Position numbers and translations under genes: made by a program
Part shown: positions 27,726 to 36,502 of the stretch, one piece after another
Layout of the letters: each line of letters begins with the position of its first letter
Numbering within the stretch: the stretch's first letter is position 1
Assembly (NCBI GenBank): GCA_965275915.1
Contig: CBDHYI010000008.1
Span: forward strand, 124,001 to 188,000
Reading direction: 5' to 3'
Length of the DNA stretch: 64,000 nt
Source of the DNA: JBDWFY01 sp965275915
Lineage (GTDB): Bacteria; Pseudomonadota; Alphaproteobacteria; Rhizobiales; Stappiaceae
The notes under the pieces: model-generated
What the model was told of the DNA's origin: nothing
The model's input: only the letters and a program-made list of their open reading frames with translations
Databases searched by the model: none

Positions 27726-28667
27726 TCAGTCGACCACGTCGACCGTGTAGCCGGCAGCGCGCAACGGAGCGGCCGGAAGGTCGAGCGTTGCACCGTAGCG
27801 ATCCTGTTCGAGCAGTGTATCTGCGCCGAACTTGAAGCTCAGGCCGACTTTGAAGGCGTGCTCATAAAAATGCTCATCATCTGTCGAAACCGGGTTCTTG
27901 TCGACTTCCACGTAGTGTCCGTCATAACTGACGAACCAGGCAAGGCGCGTTGACTCGATCTGCTGTTTATAAAGCACTTCCCAGCCGGCGAACGTTATGT
28001 CGTCCGGCCTGCGTTCGGCGTTCGTTCCTTGGCCATAGGTGAATTCGCCGGACAGCATCGAGTTGGGGGTGAGGAAATGCCGGATGACACCTCGTGCAAA
28101 CGAGGCATCGACAAGCGTTTCCGAATCGTTGCCGTCGGTGTCGAAATACCCCACCTGACCATAGAAGGTCGTGTTTCCGAGATAATATTGCCCTTCGCCA
28201 CCGACCATCCAGCCGGGTTCGTCCGCATCGGATGTGCGTGGACTTGACGCATGGACGAATGCTCCACCATAGCCGGCAAATCCGCCGATCAGAAAGGCGT
28301 TCGGATCACGGTAGCTCAGATGCGCGCCGCCCAGGATCTGGCCGACATAGTCGGCTGCGGCGGGATAGGAGGAATAGTTGAAGTCACCATCGGCTGAAAG
28401 ATCAAACTGAGCAGACAACTGATCTCCGATCGGGACGTTGAACAGTGCTTGGCCGCCGCCGCGCCATGTATCCGGAACCGCGCTGTCCTGATCACCGGTG
28501 CCCAGATTGGGATCAACAAAAACGTAAGCCAGCCAGAAATCGGCGACGCCCGATGTCAGCAGACCTTCGGCAGCCGGCTGTTGGATCGGTGCGACAACGT
28601 CCGCCGCATCGACAGGCAAAGCCAACATACAAACCATCGGAAGGGTAAGGAGTGCCTGTTTGGACAT
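27726..28667 (-). CDS. Outer-membrane beta-barrel protein, unassigned
   Basis: About 313 residues with a signal peptide (LLTLPMVCMLALPVDAA-D) and an alternating beta pattern rich in Gly/Tyr/Asp (QYYLGNTTFYGQVGYFDTDGN, FTYGQGTN). I chose the ATG at 28667; a GTG at 28682 gives five extra residues without a better ribosome site. It resembles rhizobial surface/porin-like proteins in which a barrel lies in the middle, but I do not recognise the family. The final segment TVDVVD is not a classic barrel end, so an outer-membrane location is inference. Confidence 0.65.
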   Translation of the reverse strand: MSKQALLTLPMVCMLALPVDAADVVAPIQQPAAEGLLTSGVADFWLAYVFVDPNLGTGDQDSAVPDTWRGGGQALFNVPIGDQLSAQFDLSADGDFNYSSYPAAADYVGQILGGAHLSYRDPNAFLIGGFAGYGGAFVHASSPRTSDADEPGWMVGGEGQYYLGNTTFYGQVGYFDTDGNDSETLVDASFARGVIRHFLTPNSMLSGEFTYGQGTNAERRPDDITFAGWEVLYKQQIESTRLAWFVSYDGHYVEVDKNPVSTDDEHFYEHAFKVGLSFKFGADTLLEQDRYGATLDLPAAPLRAAGYTVDVVD

Positions 28668-28682
28668 TGTTCCACCGTCCAC

Positions 28683-28940
28683 AATCTGCTGAATCTCCGA
28701 CTCAGCTTATAGCAAATTTTGTGTATAAAACCTTAAGTTGAGCAGAAACTGAACGTATAATCCGAATGTCCAACAACAACTGTGGCGGGAATACTGCGCT
28801 CGTCTTAGTAAGTCGTTAACGTTTTTCTGTGCCGACCTGACGCTCAGGCAGTTCAATTCTTTGGGGTGCATCGGATACGGGAAGATGTGAGATTGGGCGT
28901 CAGGTTTCAGAACGGAGGCACACACGCACTGGCGCATCAC
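28683..28940. other. Intergenic region between the barrel gene and IS-like sequence
   Basis: AT-rich near 28700-28760, which suits a promoter for the minus-strand barrel gene. The 77-codon minus frame here has no signal I trust. Confidence 0.3.
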
Positions 28941-28941
28941 A

Positions 28942-29100
28942 TTGGCAGCTGTTGACCCGACTGGCGACGACTATCGCAAGGAATTCATGGTCGCGGGGAA
29001 CCTCGACGAGCTGACAGAAAGTAAGGTTGGCTGTGGGATTGAGGATGGCAAATCTATCACGGCGCAAATCCAGCAGATCATTGTTGAGCGAGAGCTCGAC
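28942..29100 (+). pseudogene. Possible ISKra4-type transposase N-terminal remnant
   Basis: NLDELTESKVGCGIEDGKSI followed by TAQIQQIIVE resembles the N-terminal region of ISKra4-like transposases (a LEEGKALLAxxQxxxV-type segment). Similarity ends abruptly where the flavoenzyme-like frame starts at about 29091. If correct, this element truncated the flavoenzyme gene. Recognition is weak. Confidence 0.3.
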
Positions 29101-30101
29101 CTCAGGGTCTGCTGGTGCTCAACTGGCCAAAATCGTGCGGCGGGAGTGGTCTGGATTGGAACGCTTCGATGGAACTTACTCGTTGCGCTTCGAGGTATTG
29201 TGCATCTACAGGTTGGCTGATTGGCCTCGGTGCGTCACACGGTATCCTGTACGGAAGACTCCTGCTGGCCACGAAGGGGGAACTGCCTAAAGTCAGCAAG
29301 GAAACCGTAGTGGCGACGGCCGCACCCTCCGCGTCTTCAAATATGAGTTGGAACAGGGATGAAGTGCAGGTCGACGGGATGTGGAACTTCTCGTCTTTCT
29401 GCGGAAACTCAGAGTATTTTGTTATTCATTCGGTTTGCGAAAGATACCCGGCACAGGACAATGGTGTCTTTTGCCTCCTGAAAAAAAATGAGATCGATAT
29501 CGTTGGGAATTGGGATGCTTCAGCGATGCAGGGGACCGGTTCCTCATCCATTAGAATATCCCGGACCAATATTCGTGCAGGGCATTTTTGTGAAATGGAA
29601 AAAGTGTTGGGTTTTTTGGAGCCCCAGTCTTTCGACTATGTACCCTATGTTTTCACGGCACCCTACAGGGCATATATCACCACAATTACCATTGCCAGCG
29701 TGATCGGAGCCCTTGAAGGGGCCTTCGGTGAATTCCGTAGATTTGCCACCTCTGTTTCTCCGCATTCGCAGCGCTCTGTTTTGCAATGCCACAAGGCTGC
29801 CCTGACCGAACGTTTGGAGGCACGGGTGAGGCTCCTGACAGGAGCCTACAACACCATAGTATCGAAACTCCATAAACGCGGCAAAACCGGTGACGCCTTA
29901 TCGGAGACGGAGCTGTTAAAGCTCAGAGCGGATCGCGCGGAAATAGCCGACCAATGCCTAGGCATATCAGAGCAAATGGCACGTGAAGCAGGTACACGCG
30001 GCTTCCTGACCAACTCTCAATTCGGCAGTAAAAACCGAGACTTGCAAATGGTCGCGTCGCATACGGACCTGCGATGGGACAAAGTATACGCGGAAATTTG
30101 A
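29091..30101 (+). pseudogene. N-terminally truncated acyl-CoA dehydrogenase-like flavin monooxygenase
   Basis: The frame opens at 29088 after a stop and reads LLVLNWPKSCGGSGLDW, TGWLIGLGASHGI and later SVIGALEGAFGEFRRFA, the pattern of group D flavin monooxygenases (acyl-CoA dehydrogenase fold, C-terminal domain 2; HpaB/DszC relatives). About 60-80 N-terminal residues that normally precede PKSCGG are absent. A GTG at 29115 could start a shortened protein, but no good ribosome site is present. The gene overlaps the MFS gene, suggesting an original biosynthesis-plus-export pair. Confidence 0.5.
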
Positions 30102-30127
30102 GGATTTTTTCACGTGTTGATGGCGGG

Positions 30128-31369
30128 ATGATTTTGTTGTCTTTCTTAAAAGAGAATTTTAGGTGGTTAATCGTTGGCTACCTGCTGATGTTTTGTTCAT
30201 CCTTCGGGCAGACTTTTTATATTTCTATATTCGGCGGAGAAATAAGAGAGCATTTTGGTCTATCTCATGGTGATTTCGGCTTAATATTCACAATCGTCAC
30301 CCTTGCAGGTGCCTGCTTGCTTTCATTTTATGGTGGTATTGTCGACCGGGTCTGTGTGTCCCGTGTTCTGGCTGTTTCCGTGCCTGCTTTGGCGCTGGGG
30401 ACCCTTCTAGTCGGGGTGGCCGAAAACCTGGCAGTTTTGGTTGCAGGGATTTTCCTGTTGAGACTATTCGGTCAAGGGATGATGGTCCATGTGGCTTACA
30501 CATCGGCCGGCAAGTGGTTTGAGGCTGGCCGCGGCCGCGCCGTATCAATTATTGCCCTTGGATTGAACTCTGGTCAGGCTGTCTTACCATTGATTTCTGT
30601 CATGCTCGCGGCTGCCCTTGGCTGGCAGTTCACGTGGTTTGCCGCGACATTTTTTCTTGCTCTTGTGTTTCCGGTTGTCGTGTGGCTCTCATCCCGGGAG
30701 CGAAAGGCCGACTCCACAATTGGCACCAATTCAAATCCCACTGTCCGCAACTGGACACGATCTGAAGTTCTAAAAGACAAGTTTTTTTATCTTCTTCTGC
30801 TTGGCATGCTGCCGCCCGCTTTTATCAGCAATTCGATTTTTTTCCATCAGGTACATTTGGCGGAAATCCGCAACTGGCAGCCGGAAGTATTTGCTTCATC
30901 CATTACGATGTACGCCGTTGTAACGGTCGGAAGCCTGATGATTGCCGGGCAAATGATAGACAGGTTTTCCGCATTAAAAATATTGCCATATTACCTGCTC
31001 CCCTTCGGGGCGGGGTGCTTGGTCTTATATTTTTCCGAAGCTCCGATTTCAGTCTTTGTGTTTATGGTGTTTTACGGTGTGACCGATGGTTTCTCACTGA
31101 CCTTGTTCGGAAATCTGTGGCCGGAAGTGTATGGCAGCAAACATCTGGGCGCTATCAGAGGGGTTATTGTTGCCATCATGGTATTTGCATCTGCAATCGG
31201 CCCGGGAATCAGCGGACTTTTGATTGATGCAGGAGTTGGGTTTCCGTTTCAAATAGGGCTCATGGGTAGCTATTGTATCCTGATCGGCCCCATTCTCTGG
31301 TTGGTTGTCAATTCGTTGCATCGCCGATCTGCGGACCATTCAACGGCAAACACTGTGCGCAGGGCATAG
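30128..31369 (+). CDS. MFS transporter
   Basis: About 413 residues with twelve predicted membrane segments. Family features include the acidic/basic loop after helix 2 (YGGIVDRVCVSRV) and a central cytoplasmic loop at about 200-225. The frame is open from 30074, inside the preceding gene, but the ATG at 30128 begins the hydrophobic core directly (MILLSFLKENFRW). Probably an exporter or organic-acid transporter; the substrate is unknown. It was likely co-transcribed with the truncated flavoenzyme gene. Confidence 0.78.
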   Translation: MILLSFLKENFRWLIVGYLLMFCSSFGQTFYISIFGGEIREHFGLSHGDFGLIFTIVTLAGACLLSFYGGIVDRVCVSRVLAVSVPALALGTLLVGVAENLAVLVAGIFLLRLFGQGMMVHVAYTSAGKWFEAGRGRAVSIIALGLNSGQAVLPLISVMLAAALGWQFTWFAATFFLALVFPVVVWLSSRERKADSTIGTNSNPTVRNWTRSEVLKDKFFYLLLLGMLPPAFISNSIFFHQVHLAEIRNWQPEVFASSITMYAVVTVGSLMIAGQMIDRFSALKILPYYLLPFGAGCLVLYFSEAPISVFVFMVFYGVTDGFSLTLFGNLWPEVYGSKHLGAIRGVIVAIMVFASAIGPGISGLLIDAGVGFPFQIGLMGSYCILIGPILWLVVNSLHRRSADHSTANTVRRA

Positions 31370-31525
31370 CCCGAAGGCATGAAAGAAAACAGATGTAGGG
31401 GTCGCTTCCGGTAGGGGCAGGGGGACATGCACGGGGCCCGGAATCGGAGCTGTTGCTTCGCGATCCCGATCACGACGAGGCGGCGCATCTGGAGGTAGTG
31501 TCAAAGATCTTTCGCACTTTGGTTT

Positions 31526-31714
31526 TCAGGCGACGGCTCCTTGTGTTTGGTTTTGCACCGCGTAGAGCGGTGTCATGTTCATGTATTTTCGGGTGGACCA
31601 TTTGCCGGCTGCGATATGCCTGAGCCTTGCCGCGGCCAGGTTGAGGCATGACTGGCCATCGGGAAACGCTCCGACAACCCGTTTGCGCAGATCAATGCTG
31701 TAAGCCCGAGCCAT
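31526..31714 (-). pseudogene. IS630-family transposase N-terminal remnant
   Basis: MARAYSIDLRKRVVGAF and DGQSCLNLAAARL match the first helix-turn-helix of IS630-type transposases. The frame then diverges and ends after ~60 codons; the DDE part is absent. Confidence 0.65.
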
Positions 31715-31810
31715 CAATAGTCTCCCATCAGAATCAATCCGATAAGGGAAGCACACCGATCAACAGATGGGAATCCAACGACTCCGAGTATTATGAAAAC
31801 GCTCCGTCAG

Positions 31811-32248
31811 TCAGTCGCCCATGGCGGTTTCCTGGTAGAGCCGCTGCAGCCACTTGCCATCGCGTTCAACCCATATCTGCGAGACGATCAGCTTGCCCGG
31901 TTGCGGCACCCCATCCAAACTGGCCTCAATGATCATCTCAACAATTACCAGCGCCGTGGCTGTGTCGATCATCGACACAGTCGGCGCACCGATTTCGACC
32001 ACTGAATAGCGGAGTTTTGACAGCTCCTTCATCTGTTCGTCGATCGAAACCGGATGGCGGTCACCGGAATTGATGGCGATATGGTCGGATGTCATCAGAC
32101 TTCTGATACGATCGACGTCATGAGACTCGAAGGCCTTCGCGAGCGCTTTCATCGACGCTTCGATCTCCGTCACGTCGCCGGCTCGCGCCGAGACCACGGC
32201 CGCGAACAGGCAAAAAAAAGCAAATACGGCGATTACAGATCGTGGCAT
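31811..32248 (-). CDS. Exported SnoaL/DUF4440-like protein
   Basis: About 145 residues. The start at 32248 (or 32251) follows AAAGGA and yields a signal peptide (SVIAVFAFFCLFAAVVSARA). The mature part has the NTF2/SnoaL pattern: EASMKALAKAFESHDVDRIRSLMTSDH, then strands ending in SQIWVERDGKW. Fold-level assignment only; members range from enzymes to unknown periplasmic proteins. Flanked by an IS630 remnant. Confidence 0.65.
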   Translation of the reverse strand: MPRSVIAVFAFFCLFAAVVSARAGDVTEIEASMKALAKAFESHDVDRIRSLMTSDHIAINSGDRHPVSIDEQMKELSKLRYSVVEIGAPTVSMIDTATALVIVEMIIEASLDGVPQPGKLIVSQIWVERDGKWLQRLYQETAMGD

Positions 32249-32251
32249 CAT

Positions 32252-32756
32252 CAATCCTTTATTCCTTTCATAACGGCGCACAACCATAAACCCGCCTTCC
32301 TCAATCGGCTTGGCGTTTCCGGTTGTCACTGTGTCATTATCCTGCGGACGCCGCCAGTCAATGCCTTCCCATAACATCGCCGGTTGCGCTGCCGTCAGCC
32401 GCGCAGTGCCATCGGCAACCGACAGCCAGGGAAAGCGGCCTCGCTCCAGGACCTTGTAATAAAGACAAAAACCTTGGCCGTGCCTGTTGTTGTTGGGTCA
32501 TGTGCCGGTGGTTATCCTGGTTACTTATGTTCCAGAGCTGTCTCTCGTACTGCCACGTGTGATTTTGGGCGTCGACTGATCATAGGGTTTGAGTTTTGCA
32601 AAGTGGGCTACGCAACAGGTGCCGATGCAAGCCCGGCCTGATCAGTTTGGATCATCACACCGCCGTTTGCATAGGCCCCTGCTGACAGCGTTGGTTGCCG
32701 GCCCCCGGTTCGAACCTCTATGATCCACGGGTTGCAACTATGGACCCGAGACTCCC
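32252..32756. other. No gene recognised between DUF4440 and isochorismatase genes
   Basis: The small frames here overlap each other and lack ribosome sites. The promoter of the isochorismatase-family gene should lie near its end. Confidence 0.35.
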
Positions 32757-33377
32757 ATGAACGATCTGGATATTTACCAGCGCCAGGGCTACGGAGGCTC
32801 CGTGGGCTTTGGCACGTCACCGGCGCTGCTTGTTGTTGATTTCGTCAACGGATTCATTGACCCTGACCAGTTCGGTGGCGGCAACATTGCCGCGGCCGCC
32901 GCTCAGTCCGCTGAACTGCTCGACGTGGCCCGCAGTGCCGGTATCCCGGTGATCTTCACACGGATGGTTTTTGCGGAAGACCGCTCCGATGTCGGCCTGT
33001 TCTGCCTCAAGGCGACCGGGCTTCCGCAGCTCACGGAGCAGGCGCCGGCCGGCCAGATTGTCGATCAGCTGGCCCCGCGACCCGGTGAACTCATCGTGCG
33101 AAAGCGGCAGGCGTCTGCCTTCTTTGATACCGGCTTGGCCGCCAACCTGATCGCCAGGCACGTCGATACGGTCATCGTGGCCGGTTGCACGACAAGCGGC
33201 TGTGTCCGGGCCAGTGCGGTGGATGCGGTGAGCTACAACTTCCGGCCGATCGTCGTGACCGACTGCGTCGGCGACCGGGCCATCGGCCCACATGACGCCA
33301 GTCTTTTTGACATGAACCAGAAATACGCGGACCTGATGGCTTGCACAGAGGTTGCCGCGCGACTGTTGGCCAAATAG
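32757..33377 (+). CDS. Isochorismatase-family amidohydrolase
   Basis: 206 residues. The cysteine-hydrolase triad of the family is present: Asp28 (LLVVDFVNGF), Lys116 (VRKRQASAFF) and Cys149 (GCTTSGCVRAS). The N-terminus (IYQRQGYGGSVGFG) resembles N-carbamoylsarcosine amidase and maleamate amidohydrolase (NicF) rather than nicotinamidase. No other nicotinate-degradation gene is adjacent, so the substrate stays open. Stand-alone transcription unit. Confidence 0.82.
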   Translation: MNDLDIYQRQGYGGSVGFGTSPALLVVDFVNGFIDPDQFGGGNIAAAAAQSAELLDVARSAGIPVIFTRMVFAEDRSDVGLFCLKATGLPQLTEQAPAGQIVDQLAPRPGELIVRKRQASAFFDTGLAANLIARHVDTVIVAGCTTSGCVRASAVDAVSYNFRPIVVTDCVGDRAIGPHDASLFDMNQKYADLMACTEVAARLLAK

Positions 33378-33647
33378 ATCTCGCCGTTGAAATGCATCGG
33401 TTTGTGGATGGTGCGGGCTGGCTGATACAGCCTTTTTCCAGCCTCTTGCTGACAAACTGCACAGCCGGGACGGTATCGTCAGGACAGTCGCCCCATTCTC
33501 CTCAGGCTCAGAAAGCCGCGACGGCGTAACACCGGGCATGGGGGCGGAAAACAGACAGCTGATACGCAAAAGCACGCCCGGACCCTCTGAGAACTCCCGC
33601 AAACGCGCTTGGTTTGTCGACCGTCTGATCAGGCTTCCGCAACACGT
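33378..33647. other. Intergenic region before merR, nothing recognised
   Basis: Convergent gap between the amidohydrolase and the minus-strand merR gene. No terminator with a U-run is evident. Confidence 0.3.
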
Positions 33648-34049
33648 CTAACGTTCTCCGCTCTCCGAGAGCAGATGGTCCAATATGGGGCACTGTTCAT
33701 CGTTGCCGTCGCACAACCTGATCATCTCGATTAGCGCACGCTCCATACGCTTTAAGTCTGCCATTTTGTCCTGAACATCAGTGAGGTGTTTAGCGGCGAT
33801 GGACTGCGCCGTTGAGCAGCTTTTATGCGAGCCATCGGTCAAACCGAGCAACGATTTGGCACCGGGAATCGGAAAGCCCAGGTCTCGACACCGCTTCACA
33901 AAACGCAGACGTGCAATATCGCCCTCCGAATAAGTCCGCCTGCCCGAGGCCGTTCGATCCGGCTTTGGAACAATACCCTCGCGTTCATAGTAGCGGATGG
34001 TTTCGATAGCAACGCCACTGCGTTCCGCGGCTTGTCCAATGGGAAACAT
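33648..34049 (-). CDS. merR: MerR-type mercury-responsive regulator
   Basis: 133 residues: winged helix (IGQAAERSGVAIETIRYYEREG) followed by a long dimerisation helix and three cysteines, Cys78 (HKSCST), Cys113 and Cys120 (RLCDGNDEQC). This matches the three-Cys mercury site of MerR, though the last two are six residues apart rather than the eight of Tn501 MerR. Divergent from merF with a MerR-type dyad promoter between them, which strongly supports the mercury assignment. Confidence 0.85.
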   Translation of the reverse strand: MFPIGQAAERSGVAIETIRYYEREGIVPKPDRTASGRRTYSEGDIARLRFVKRCRDLGFPIPGAKSLLGLTDGSHKSCSTAQSIAAKHLTDVQDKMADLKRMERALIEMIRLCDGNDEQCPILDHLLSESGER

Positions 34050-34059
34050 GATTCAGCCC

Positions 34060-34090
34060 TTGATCCTGTAGTGGCTACAGGATGCATATT
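34060..34090 (+). promoter_or_regulatory. MerR operator-promoter for merF
   Basis: TTGATC (34060-34065) and CATATT (34085-34090) are 19 bp apart, the long spacer that MerR untwists. Within it lies the perfect dyad ATCCTGTAG-tgg-CTACAGGAT (34063-34083). The layout is that of mer promoters. Confidence 0.8.
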
Positions 34091-34125
34091 TTTCGCCAGG
34101 AAACCAAACTCTCCGGGAGCCAACT

Positions 34126-34326
34126 GTGAAAGACAGACTGCTTTCGATTGGAATTGTAGGGACTGTTGTAGCGGCCATCTGCTGCTTTACACCGGCCCTT
34201 GTGCCGTTGCTTTCGGCAGTGGGATTATCTGCTGCGATTGGATATCTGGACATCGTCTTACTGCCATTGTTGGCGATTTTCATATTGATGACGGGATATG
34301 CCCTATGGCGACGCCGGAGACAGTAG
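34126..34326 (+). CDS. merF: Mercury transporter MerF
   Basis: 66 residues, GTG start with CCGGGAG seven bases before. Two membrane helices and the vicinal pair CCFTP (IGTVVAAICCFTPALVPLL), plus SAAIGYLDIVLLP, match MerF closely. It imports Hg(II) across the inner membrane. No merA reductase follows, so the imported mercury must be handled elsewhere or the locus is a remnant. The 3' end overlaps the next gene by 22 bp. Confidence 0.9.
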   Translation: MKDRLLSIGIVGTVVAAICCFTPALVPLLSAVGLSAAIGYLDIVLLPLLAIFILMTGYALWRRRRQ

Positions 34327-34505
34327 AACGTCGTTCGACAATCACCTGCCCGGACTGCGGACATGTCGAGACGGAGACAATGCCAACCGACGCCTGCCAG
34401 TGGTTCTATGACTGCAAGGGATGTGGCGCACTACTAAAACCCAAAGAAGGCGACTGCTGCGTATATTGCTCCTACGGAACCGTTCCCTGTCCGCCAATTC
34501 AGTAA
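34305..34505 (+). CDS. GDCCVxC-domain small protein of mer locus
   Basis: 66 residues, starting inside the 3' end of merF (ATG at 34305), hence translationally coupled. It has CPDC and CKGC pairs and the C-terminal hallmark GDCCVYCSYGTVPCPP. I recognise this as the GDCCVxC (seleno)protein family, which commonly accompanies merF. Here all positions are Cys, no TGA-Sec. Likely binds mercury or passes it on; the function is not established. Confidence 0.8.
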   Translation: MATPETVERRSTITCPDCGHVETETMPTDACQWFYDCKGCGALLKPKEGDCCVYCSYGTVPCPPIQ

Positions 34506-34726
34506 GGCAAACCCTGTCGTTAACTCGACCTGCTTTGGGCTCCGAGCAGCCGAACTTTGCAGTGCAACAACAACGGTAAAGGGCAAACTGTGGCGCGGTC
34601 ATTCACGGCGCAAAGCGACCGTTCGGCTGCCTCTTTTTCAATGTCCGCTTCGCGCCCTTAGGTCAGCGGTCAACGGCACGCACCAAACCAGCGAGAATAT
34701 AAGCAGATACAAGCTTCAATTCCAAG

Positions 34727-36502
34727 TTATAAGGTAACAGCATGCTCAAATTGACAGATGAAGTTTTCCGCGACTTTCGGAGCATCCACCAAAATGCCGA
34801 TTTCTCTAAACGGTTTGGCTTCGGAGGGATCGGCCGACAGCCAATTCAAACTTGAAATGGCAAGGTGATCATCATCCCATCCTAACACTTTGGCATGAAT
34901 TCTAGGTTTGTGAATGGGCTTCACCTGGAGTCCGGATTCGGCAAATGCCCTAACAAGATCTGATCCATCCTTTCCCGATAGCGGCCCTGTCGTTCGTCCA
35001 TAGAAGAACGACGCAGCAATTCCCTTCTCCTTCACGGCTGCCAACGCCGGAAGGAGTGTCAAGGACTCGGCTGAAATTCCGATGCGGTGGCTCAACGCAA
35101 ATATCCGACTGGCAGCCTCGTCCCGGGCCTTGAGGACCAATCTTGCGTGGTCAGCGCCATACAGAAGTCGCATTGGTACTTTCCGCCCACCGAAGGTAGG
35201 CATTTCCATGATCCGTCTTCCAAGAACGGCGAGTTCGATTGCAAAATCATTCCACACCCCCGGCCGGCCTTGGGAAAGCCCAGCCAATTTCATCATGAGT
35301 TGCCCAACGAGCATGGGCTCTCGAAGCCGGAACGAAGTTTCGAAGCTTTTATAGTCGGACGCGAGCCAGTTACAGGAACCGATAAGCGCATTCCAACCCT
35401 TTTGAGAATCGGCAAACACGATCTTTGCGTGAGAATTGGTCGAAAACAGATGGACCCTGATTGAGCCGGTTCTACCTGCTGTATCAATGTCGGCTTGCAT
35501 CTTTGCGGCGGCGGATTGGGAGGAGCGGGTTGAGTTGCCAAGATCATCCTGTCCCCAGAGAACATCCACCGTAACACCGCGTTCCGCGGCGCGGAGAAGC
35601 AGAGGGAGAACAGCTTTCGCTCTGTCCCTGTTGATGAAGGTTGAATGGATGATGACTCGTTCCGATGCGCCCGAAACAATTCGTTCGAATGACCGCCAGT
35701 GATTATCGCCATCCATGATCAGATCTGCTGGATCATAGGCGCCCTTAGTATTGGCCGGTATTTCCTCCGCCAACTCCTTCGTCGCGACGATTGGCACCGT
35801 CGCCTTTGCGTCCTCCGGGATTGCCTCTGACACCTCTCTCGCAGCTGTCAAAATCGCGTGGCGTAACTTTTCAGGCGCCCGTCCTGGCAGTCCATCGATC
35901 TGACCGTCTTTGACCGTAACAACCGCATATCTTTCCGCCAGCTTTTCGGAGCCGTGATCGACTCCGATGATCACTTCGTCCTCTCCTTCAACCGTTGTGA
36001 ACACCTCGCCCATGTCCTCAAGGTCATGAGCCGCAGATGCAGTGAGATGAGCAACTGGGTTCTCGCTACTTTGGGACGGGACCTGGTTCTTATGGTAAAG
36101 GTCAAGCTCCCGACCGCGATAGACACTCCCTGTGAGTTGTTCGATCGCGAACCCCCTCCAACGTGGCTCACGCACCGTAGCTGAAGGAAGCTGCTCGTAG
36201 TGGACAAGGGAGGTGCCTGAGGCAGTAATCTGGAAAAGCGGACCTCGAGATGTTGCGGTGATCTCTACCCAGCCTGCACGCATCAGTCTGATGAAGGCCT
36301 CAACCACTACTCTCCGAGGGAGGTTAGACTGTTCAGCCAAGTCTGCGGCTGACGCTGCGCCTCTTGAAACGGCATCGAGCAAAAGGTGTTCAATTACGCT
36401 CCACCTTCTACCCCGTTCAATGATGAAGCGCCTGCTGCCCTTGAGGACGGGAAAAACGACCTGCACAATGGTCAACTCTTTGCTCCCTTCAATATTGACC
36501 AA
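34727..36502 (-). CDS. mkoB: Mokosh-like PLD-family nuclease (MkoB)
   Basis: 591 residues. N-terminal winged helix (about 35-110, SAADLAEQSNLPRRVVVEAF), then two phospholipase-D motifs: His358-x-Lys360 with Asn378 (SHAKIVFADS...GSCNWL) and His536-x-Lys538 with Asn553 (IHAKVLGWDD...SLNWL). Two motifs in one chain give a complete PLD active site. The gene overlaps mkoA by 31 bp on the same strand. The kinase-helicase plus PLD pair is the definition of Mokosh type I anti-phage systems. The winged helix could aid nucleic-acid binding. Confidence 0.78.
   Translation of the reverse strand: MVNIEGSKELTIVQVVFPVLKGSRRFIIERGRRWSVIEHLLLDAVSRGAASAADLAEQSNLPRRVVVEAFIRLMRAGWVEITATSRGPLFQITASGTSLVHYEQLPSATVREPRWRGFAIEQLTGSVYRGRELDLYHKNQVPSQSSENPVAHLTASAAHDLEDMGEVFTTVEGEDEVIIGVDHGSEKLAERYAVVTVKDGQIDGLPGRAPEKLRHAILTAAREVSEAIPEDAKATVPIVATKELAEEIPANTKGAYDPADLIMDGDNHWRSFERIVSGASERVIIHSTFINRDRAKAVLPLLLRAAERGVTVDVLWGQDDLGNSTRSSQSAAAKMQADIDTAGRTGSIRVHLFSTNSHAKIVFADSQKGWNALIGSCNWLASDYKSFETSFRLREPMLVGQLMMKLAGLSQGRPGVWNDFAIELAVLGRRIMEMPTFGGRKVPMRLLYGADHARLVLKARDEAASRIFALSHRIGISAESLTLLPALAAVKEKGIAASFFYGRTTGPLSGKDGSDLVRAFAESGLQVKPIHKPRIHAKVLGWDDDHLAISSLNWLSADPSEAKPFREIGILVDAPKVAENFICQFEHAVTL

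Noticed and set aside
32695..32725. CCGGTTCGAACC as a possible tRNA T-arm
   Set aside because: No cloverleaf can be built from the flanking bases.
33648..34049. MerR as a copper or zinc regulator (CueR/ZntR type)
   Set aside because: Three cysteines in the MerR mercury pattern and divergence from merF favour mercury.
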